Assembly (NCBI GenBank): GCA_015039365.1
Contig: WION01000122.1
Span: 1 to 64,000, forward strand
Length of the DNA stretch: 64,000 bases
Direction: 5' to 3'
Source of the DNA: Amanita rubescens
Taxonomy: Eukaryota > Basidiomycota > Agaricomycetes > Agaricales > Amanitaceae
The notes beneath the pieces were generated by a model. That model saw nothing but the letters and a program-made list of their open reading frames with translations, was not told where the DNA came from and did no database searches. The stretch's first letter is position 1, and every line of letters starts with the position of its first letter. The position numbers and the translations under genes were made by a program. Positions 56,858-64,000 of this stretch are shown piece by piece.

Positions 56858-57783
56858 GTGACGCAAACTCGTAGGACTGAACCCACTACTTACGTAGCGG
56901 GAATGGGCAGAAAGGCTTTAACTCCCGAGGAGTTGACCACTGTGTCCGACATCGCCTCCCGGATTCATGAATATGAAATTATCTTCAGCGAGCAAGCAGC
57001 AGTTTTACGACAGGATATGAAGGGCTCACAAGAAGCACACGCTCGTATTTTCAGTCAACCTCCTCAGGGACCAATGGACTCGGATCGGGAGGACTATGCC
57101 GATTGGAAGTCAGCCATGGAGGCGTATTGTCAGATTGAACCTCGTAATCTTGATGAGTGAGTGTGTGGCAACAGCGGCGGGTTGACTTTGGCTCATCGCG
57201 ACAGTCGCATGAAAATTGCTGCTGCAGCACTGGGCCTATCAACATCGTACATACGCAACTCATCTAAGCTCCCTCGACATGTTATGCACGCTATTTTTAT
57301 CGAACGGACGCGGTTACAGTGAGTTCGCACAAGTTCTACCTATTGTGATATTAACAATTATTGTCTAGTGACTCTTGGCAGGCGAGCCGGAGGGCTCGCC
57401 TTCAACCGAACACCATGTATGCGCCGCTGTCACAACCTAGTTCGATCATCGCTACACATCCACGTGTGCCTTCCACTCCCCGTTTGCCAACATTGTCGTG
57501 GGATTACGTCGACAATGGCAGCGTAGATCTCCTGCCTGTTGAGGACTGTATTCCAGACTTTGCCAAAGTCCCCTCCAGGTTACTTGGCCATGTCTTTCTG
57601 TACCACGACTGGCAGGCAGCCGACGAGGACGGGTTGTTCAAGATTGTTGACCGCATCTCTTCTGACTTGAGAGGGACGTCTTTTGAGGTCCAGTTTGTTG
57701 ACTTGACGAGCACTATTATGGTTCCAGAGTCGGAATTATTGGACATGATACAACATAGTATGATCTGTTGGAAGAGTCCGTAG
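56858..57783 (+). CDS. Uncharacterised protein, three exons
   Basis: Exons 56858-57156, 57205-57318 and 57369-57783 join in phase through GTGAGT donors to 275 residues (260 if the ATG at 56903 is used). The N-terminal part is acidic and helical (KALTPEELTTVSDIASRIHEYE). The middle is short and alanine-rich (RMKIAAAALGLSTSYI), and the C-terminal part is a mixed domain (LLGHVFLYHDWQAADEDGLF, FEVQFVDLTSTIM). I do not recognise it. It lies between the helicase relic and the Crinkler-type gene, and upstream exons may exist inside the repeat arm. Support comes only from the clean splicing frame. Confidence 0.42.
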
Positions 57784-58230
57784 TGCAGCGGTATTTCATA
57801 AACCTGATTTCGTGCAAGCTCGTTTCAATGACGATGTTGCAATGGTAAAGAGCCACTGGCATCCGGTTTCCCCTTAGTCCGGCGGGGTTACGAAATACCA
57901 TACCGCACACACGGCACCGTTTCGACCACTCGGGTCCTCTCTATGCGATATTACTTTACTCTACACGGTTTGGTAACCTTGATCCTGGTCGACGCGCTCG
58001 CCAGCGCGGGCCGGCCAAAAGTGCTACCCTCGAATCGCCGGTACAAGTTGCGTCATGAATGTATGACGTCCAAAACCTATCGATATCTGAATTTCCAGAA
58101 CCAGATATACATATCTACAGAGTAGCACGTATCGTGAGTTAATCCTCGAGTCAGAATTTACACTCACTACGCTCTTTCACGAAGAAAAGTCCTTGATGCG
58201 AAGTGAAATCGTTGGACGTGTAAATTGCGT

Positions 58231-60111
58231 TCAAGTATCGTGGCTCCTTTCGCCAATTAGACCGAAGAGAAACCTGTTATCCTCAAAAGTTGGATGACCG
58301 TTAAGCATCCTGAAAAAAGTATGTTGTTGGGCTGCAGTCTGGCGGGACATAGCTAAGCCAAAGGTACGACAGAGAAATTGCGTTGGGATCTCCAAAGCGT
58401 GCACCCCTCGTGACATTGACTTCTTCGGCTTGACGGTAAATATCTTAGAGGAAATCTCGGCGCTGGAGTCCAGATTTTCGAGCTGCGGGAAAACTACTGA
58501 GAATTCGCCTGCAAGCTTGGCGGCCGCTGTATTGACTTCGCTCTCGTATCTATCCTTCTTGATCCTCCCGGTGAGAATGTAGATGATGATCCTGGGGCTC
58601 GGTCCATATTTCTCAAAGAGGTCCTTACCTTCCACAAAATCGAGGTTGTTGAGAGCGCTGGTATGAATGCGTCAGCGGAATAACGGTGTAGTACACGATA
58701 CCACGCACAGCAATGTTTGAAGCTCCCCCAGCGACCACACGTCCATGATGTACTTATCAGCCCCAAGGCGCTTTACCCAATTCTTCCAACGAGAAGAAGA
58801 GGGCGAGCTCGTATGTATGACGTGAAATGCTGGTTGCAGGAAGGCGATGCAAAGGCCGGTTTGGACGCCTGGTGGATCGGAATCGGAAAGTGCCCAGGTG
58901 TCTTCTGGAACACAACCAGGTCCACGTCCTGCTGGATGCAGACTTACACCGTCCTGACCGAAGAGGGCAAATTCATCGGGACTGATCTGGAAAGCGACGG
59001 GTTTCCGCTCATGGAGTCGACGGGCCAAAACGTAAAATAAGAATAGGGTCTTTCCTATTGAGTTAGATCAGCCGATGTTGGATCTTGCACTCGAAAGTCG
59101 ACGCACCGATTCCTGGTTGACCTGTGACTAGCGTTGCAGACCTCAGCCGTTTCGTCGTCGGGTTCTTGAGCGTATTACTAGCAATATGATCGTATGCTAA
59201 GAGATACTCGTTACGGACGAGGAGGATATTATCCGGACGAGCATTTAGATTGAGGATGTCGAAAAGCGCAAGGTGGAGAATTGAGCAGGCCATTTCTTTT
59301 ATGTAGACAAACCGGTTTTCACCCCACAAATGCGTGTGGAGCTTGACGAGTCTCATGAGTACACTATCAGTGTCAATGGTAGGCCGCATTTTCTTTGCTT
59401 CATCACCGCCTTGTGCAGACGGCGAGCGAGCGCGTTTTATGGAAGCTGAGGTAGAAAACGGGAGGTCAGTGGTAGCGGGTGGAGAAATTAAGGCGAGCGC
59501 AACGGAAGAACCAGAGATGGGTGGACTCACCAGCAGGACCAGTAGACGAAGCTAGATGGCAAGGTGATGAGCAGAACTCCAACAGGTATGACTAATGCGA
59601 TGATGTGGCTTACCGTGAGCGGAGATGTTGGATGTGAGAGACGAACTTGGAGAGATTGTGGCTGTGAAATTGTGTTGACACGGTGCCGCCTTATAGATAA
59701 ACGCTCGCACTCACGGGAAGGCACAAGCTGCACTACAATGTGGAGACCTAACTTGGGTTGGTCTTTGAAGATATCGCCTATCCTAGCGCTCGACTCCAAC
59801 TTGACGGCAATGGTTGAGAGAGGCCCCTGTGAGAAAACGCGATCACCAAGGCTTTCTTCAGGTATTAGGGATTCCTGGTTCTTGAGCTGTCAAGTTGTGA
59901 GTGGCAACATCTACTCCAGCCTCAAGGTTGTCCTTACCTTCCAAACAAACAGGTCCTGGATATCGGTGTCACGAAGAATGCCGTTTTTGCCCCTTTCATG
60001 AACCATTGCCTTCAAGTCATCAACGTCGTCGTCGACAGATGGCGAGACCTTCATGGGTATTGTAGCGCCTTTGACGAGACAGCGTAATACACGAACTGTG
60101 TCGTCAGGCAT
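58231..60111 (-). CDS. Crinkler-type protein: CRN header plus P-loop NTPase
   Basis: Seven exons in phase (60111-59938, 59886-59715, 59661-59614, 59551-59531, 59445-59107, 59054-58709, 58657-58231) give 508 residues. The first about 115 residues match the ubiquitin-like Crinkler header: LRCLVKGATIPMKV, DVDDLKAMVHE, IQDLFVWK, then LKNQESLIPEESLGDR, IGDIF and a closing LHIVVQLVPS. A Ser/Thr-rich linker follows. The NTPase begins YLLAYDHIASNTLK, has Walker A VTGQPGIGKTLFLFY built across an intron, then WALSDSDPPG, SPSSSRWKNWVK and YIMDVWSLGEL. It ends after the IPTQFLCRTFG helix region, so a C-terminal nuclease or kinase-like effector domain seems absent. Crinklers are host-targeted or conflict proteins in oomycetes and fungi; the role here is unknown. 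Confidence 0.8.
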
Positions 60112-60224
60112 ACTAGCGAGTGTTTGTTTGTCACGGTTTGATCTCACTTCGGAAATATAACGCCCGGATGCATTGTCGTGGACTTACTTTTGCTTTAGAT
60201 GGATATCATGTCACTTATTGCCCT

Positions 60225-60480
60225 GGGCCGTCCGCCAATGCTGGCACGACAACTCGGTTTCGAGTTTCGAGTACTCGAACTGAGCTGGTGCTGGACGGAC
60301 TAATGGAGCTTCCCAGTTCTACTGCGAGCACGTCTCAGCTACGACAGGATCAAACTAGATCCTGCTTCGGGTCCCTCTTCTCTCCCTATCCCAACCTCGT
60401 TGGACCTCAACGACAGCCACGTACGCTGCAACCGTTTGTAGCACTTCTCAACCACAATCTCAACCACAACAACTTCCATC
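60225..60480 (+). pseudogene. Fifth remnant: transcription factor C-terminal exon
   Basis: Plus-strand match to about 3400-3700 of the intact factor: gggccgtccgc, tttcgagtttcgagtactcg, the gagcacgtctcagctacgac block (compare 9747 and 3552), atcctgcttcgggtccc, and then caacctcgttggacctcaac. Several indels break the frame, and no other exon of the gene is nearby. It lies 20-60 kb from the source copies. Confidence 0.72.
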
Positions 60481-61503
60481 TCAGCGACCGCCACGACTTG
60501 ATTAGATTCATCGAAGGGATTGCCCTGGCGAATCGCTTACTAAAGGTCAATGGGCGGGGGTACTGGCGGGCGCGTTCGTGACGGGCGTATCTGCAGAATC
60601 GCAGAGCACTGCTTAACAAGGCCACGGGGACCTCCTAGTCAGGTTGAAGCCAATCGTCCAGGTTCAAATCAGGGGTCGGTGTATAACATTATGAATTTTT
60701 TGAAGCTGATAATTTATGATAGGGCGTCGACTGCCGGTGCCTCCGATCATACTACTCATGGGTACGATTGGTGCATTTCTGCGATAGAAACTGATAGTAT
60801 TCACTCCACGAAAGGCCTAGTACCGAACACACTCCCCTTCTCGGGTACGATGATGCGTTATAAAAGGTGTTAAGAGGTCTTCCGCCAGTGCTGAGCATTC
60901 CCAAGAACCGGGCTCGAGGTACGGCTGAAAATGTCTCCAAGAGTTGGGACTAAAATTATTCCTTAAAAGAGAAACTGCTGCAAATATAAAGCCTCGCGGG
61001 TACGATGGAACGATATGAGAGGTGCTAAGCTAATGTTTCTTGGAAGGACATCCGATTCAAAGCCGCATGCCGATCAGATGTGATTGGATAGGCGGAGCTC
61101 TCTTTATCACCTATGGTGAGTTGTCAATGGGCACGACGTGGAGAAGCGACTTATAACCGGCCTACAGTTCAGATGGATATGGGGTCTCTTTACGATTGGA
61201 AAAACACTACGAGTTAGATCGCATGGTACTAGTAATCCAATATGATCAATTTTCGTTGCTTTTATGGCGACGTGTTGATGCCAGCGGCAAGAGCGGTATA
61301 GTTTTTAAATTCAGAAAACCGTTATATTAGTATGCGGTATCGGAGATCCCAGTAACAGTATACGTCAAAATCAGGCATAAGCGATTGGGTAGTCATAACA
61401 TGGGGCATTACTAAACTTAGGCACTGTATAGAGGCAGGGCTCATACACAATACGGCTCGCCAAGTCACGCAAAAATGGATTCTGAGATTGGCTGCAGAAC
61501 TTA
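60481..61503. other. Intergenic region
   Basis: No gene. A weak direct repeat is visible: ctcgggtacgatgatgcgtt near 60840 resembles cgcgggtacgatggaacgat near 60997, each followed by a gaggtgctaag- or aaggtgttaag-type block. Confidence 0.4.
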
Positions 61504-63264
61504 CTATGCATTTCGCAAGCCCAAGCTTGGTTGACGACCAGCGTAAGTGAGTTCGGAAGATGCGCAATTAAAGGCAATAAGATTTCCTGTTGAAATCATG
61601 AAGTTTACTAGTAAGTGACAAGAATCTAGACTAACGAGACAAGGTACTACCGTCTTGTTCTGCATCCAATGTTGGTCATGTTTATGGTAATAAAGAACCA
61701 GCCGCTTGAGATTTGTGCATTGGAGAAACGCCAACTCATTTTCCGTTTGATTGATACATTGATGCAAAGTTAAAGAGGAAATGCCAAGGTGTGTTAGGGT
61801 TTTGGAGTGCCGACACAGAATTCTCGGTATCGCAGAACGGAATGATTCACGGCAGGGAGAGTATATTGTCAGGCTAACGATTCGAGGGTGACGGTCCAGG
61901 TACTCAATCGCATGCTGGTCTATTTTCCTTAACGTTGTGGTTGGGGGAAATATGCTTTGTCTCAGCAGCTCGTTCAGCATACTAGACTCGCCGAGATCGA
62001 CGGAAGTCAAGGTGCGGATATAAGGTGCAAGAGCAGCCAAGTTATGAAAGTGATGAGAAAAGCAAATGTGTTCCAGCTTTAAAGGGAAATTGGTAGGTAG
62101 GTATGCGAGCATTTGTGCAAGATCAATGTGTTGGAAAACCCACAAGTGCGTGCTTGAATGTGTGAGTTCTAGATGCGTCAAGTTGGGGTTTGCCGCAATG
62201 ATCTTCCCGACTGCATTAATTCGAAAATTAAAGTTGGGGTCCCGAGGTGCGTAGAACCAGCTGCGATCTGGAAAAACGTGATAAAATCTGAACCCGAGCT
62301 TGCGCAAATTGTGCAGTTTGGAAACGCAATTGACAAGGTGGTTCAACTCCTCCAAGGCCTCATCCATGATGAGGAAAAGTTCGTTGAGCCGAGGTAATTG
62401 CTGGAGCAGTTTGATTGTGCGAGACATGATCCACTTTGGATCATCGAGCCATACATCCCATCTATAATACAATTAATATTTTTTACGAAAATGGAACGCA
62501 CAACATACACAACGCAAGACAAATTAGGTAAGTTGAACTTGAGCGTGCAGGGCACACGAAGCCTGAGTTTTGCAAAAGTACGCAAGGGGGCGCAGAACAC
62601 CACCAACCGCGGGCTCATGATGGATAGGAGAACGTATAAGCCGGTGAGAGCGGCGTTCATAAATATATAATCGATCAAATGTGCTTCACGAAAAGGTACG
62701 AAATTCCTTGTTCCACAAAGCCAATCCCATTTCCCAATGAAAAGGGTCGTAGCCGAGTTCAACTGCTCATTTGGTTGTGAAGATAAGAGTGTCAAGAGCT
62801 GGCGCACATTGGACAACACTTCCTCATCAAAGGGGTTTTGGAATTGGAATGCTTTGATATGGGAAGTAGTATACACTTTGGGTTTAACAATTGCGTTGAA
62901 CCGTTTGCAGACCAGACGGAGAGCTTTGATATCATCAAAATTCGTGTGTAAATCCTTTATAAACTACAAGAATATAAATAGTCAGTCGAGCGCCGTGGCT
63001 ACATAACACTAGCACACGTACCTCGGCAATGATGCGATAATGTATCTCAGGTGGAAGGTCCATGAAGGGGAACGTCACCGTGCGCTGCTCAGGTATCCAT
63101 ATGGCCGGCCTTGCGGCGACGGCGCTGCGTTCGTTGTCACCGAATCTGAAGTTTGTAACAAAGTTGTGCATTCCTAGACCGAAGGAGGCGTAATCATAAC
63201 TGGAGCCTTCGCTGAAGGGACGAAGCGATCGCGAGGCTAGCAAATGTTTGGTCCGGCTTGTCAC
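61504..63264 (-). CDS. F-box / leucine-rich-repeat-like protein
   Basis: Three exons in phase (63264-63022, 62963-62509, 62461-61504) give 551 residues. An F-box-like segment spans the first intron: FPFMDLPPEIHYRIIAE at residues 65-81, then KALRLVCKRFNAIV. The rest is a long run of leucine-rich, LRR-like stretches (LLQQLPRLNELFLIMD, LHNLRKLGFRFY, NPNLTHLELTHSS, SKTLTHLGISSLTL, CTNLKRLVLYYH). Such proteins usually serve as substrate adaptors of SCF ubiquitin ligases and form very large, fast-changing families in agaricomycetes. Partner and substrate are unknown. It is divergently oriented to the glycosyltransferase relic at 63.3 kb. Gene model good; F-box call moderate. Confidence 0.7.
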
Positions 63265-63299
63265 GCTTCCAGATCATCTGCTAACACTCCCGATATAGT

Positions 63300-63860
63300 A
63301 ACTTTCATCCATCGCAGCACACGCTCCGGGATGGACTCTCTTCCGGGATCTCTACATATCAAACGGCACCCTCCTCATGGTGTCTCCATCAAAAGAAGAC
63401 TTTCCAGAGACTAGAATGATGACCTTCCGAAAACAACCCGGAAAACATCGCCCCTCGGGAACCGACCGAGGAAAATACACCGTCGGAGCAGGCGCATCAA
63501 CGTTGGGGATCTGAATACGAAGGCGCCTACAGGTTAAGGGCAATACTGTGAGCTTCCCGGATTCTTCTCGCTACTCGGCTTACACTATCGCGACAGATCC
63601 TGTATAACGACCCCGACCAGTTCCTCCGCCACTACTAGCGAAACTTTTCCTCGGCACGCGGGCATTCTGGCAAGGTGCGTTCACGCAACCATCACCAATT
63701 CTCTCCCTTTCTCATTCGCTCCCCCAAGACGATCCCGCCCCACCTATTCACCGCGCCATCTTCATTCACGCCAAAGAAGAAAGATGGCATGACAGGCCCG
63801 GCTTTAACGACTTACTTCTTACGCGCCGCGTTTGCCTCGCCACAATAATTGAGGGTTAAA
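63300..63860 (+). pseudogene. GT61-like glycosyltransferase fragment
   Basis: Two stretches, in different frames, recall the N-terminal half of fungal GT61 (EOGT-like) proteins: GWTLFRDLYISNGTLLMVSP near 63330-63400, and LFLGTRAFWQG then PPIHRAIFIHAKEERWHDRPG near 63640-63800. Between them the frame is broken by a stop and by a TAG inside the cactactagcg stretch. No C-terminal domain follows: the similarity stops near 63845. The family name is from memory, and an intronic explanation for part of the frame change is possible. Confidence 0.42.
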
Positions 63861-64000
63861 AATGGGCGTGTTCCCGCAAGTGGACTCGCTCAAAATAATT
63901 GATCAGGATTCAGGACAATCTATAGTTGTTCAACTTGTTTGACACTGGTCACCGCAAAGGACGTGATGTATCTTGACGACGTAACAGACGAGAGCCCTTC

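Noticed and set aside
59063..59530. Crinkler NTPase with a dead P-loop (Lys replaced by Ala)
   Set aside because: The alanine codon belongs to an intron starting gtgcgt; splicing to the AG at 59055-59056 restores G-I-G-K-T.
1..64000. CRISPR arrays, bacterial operons, rRNA genes, transposase or reverse transcriptase genes
   Set aside because: None were seen; the introns and gene families are eukaryotic, and no DDE, RT or integrase motifs were found in the frames read.

Overview
This window reads as nuclear DNA of a filamentous basidiomycete, most likely an agaricomycete; the genus cannot be told from the sequence. The reasons are short (about 45-70 base) GT-AG introns that split nearly every recognisable gene, a Zn2Cys6/Fungal_trans regulator, a family of seven-membrane-segment proteins with the SDDG..LRK..NW signature that I know only from agaricomycetes, a DUF2235 pair, a Crinkler-type gene and a RecQ-type helicase relic. 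There is no bacterial-style operon and no recognisable transposase.

Layout. 1-12850 is a tandem segmental duplication. Each unit has a transcription factor gene (+) facing a mitochondrial D-lactate dehydrogenase gene (-). Copy A keeps an intact factor (126-3964) and a truncated dehydrogenase. Copy B has a frameshifted factor and an intact dehydrogenase (10419-12791). 13868-18132 holds two minus-strand seven-TM genes; further members lie at 22807-24003 (+), 32794-33957 (-) and 41303-42475 (-, with a nonsense codon). Remnants of the factor/dehydrogenase unit recur at about 32.1-32.7, 40.5-40.8 and 60.2-60.5 kb. Two of these sit directly beside a seven-TM gene, as in copy B, so the larger cassette itself appears to have been copied and eroded. 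19588-20901 encodes a phospholipase C/P1-nuclease-fold-like protein, followed by a 145-base tandem repeat. 24.9-31.4 kb has three copies of a PD-(D/E)XK-like fungal family (one inverted and broken) and a secreted DUF7770-like protein.

34-44 kb is gene-poor and repeat-rich, with two small secreted proteins: one lysine-rich, one with six cysteines after a Kex2-like site. 45195-46719 is a complete secreted pepsin-family gene whose two catalytic aspartates are both replaced, followed by two tandem DUF2235 hydrolase genes (47757-53327). 53.8-57 kb carries a deleted chitin-synthase fragment and a dead RecQ-type helicase flanked by an inverted repeat. 56858-63264 has a gene of unknown function, a seven-exon Crinkler-header/NTPase gene and an F-box/LRR-like gene. 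A decayed GT61-like glycosyltransferase fragment closes the window.

Taken together this is an accessory, duplication-driven region: one housekeeping enzyme and its neighbouring regulator lie among lineage-specific secreted, effector-like and birth-and-death gene families. A joint function for these genes is not shown by the sequence. Exon structures given with coordinates were derived by hand from splice signals and reading-frame phase, and all carry through to a stop codon.
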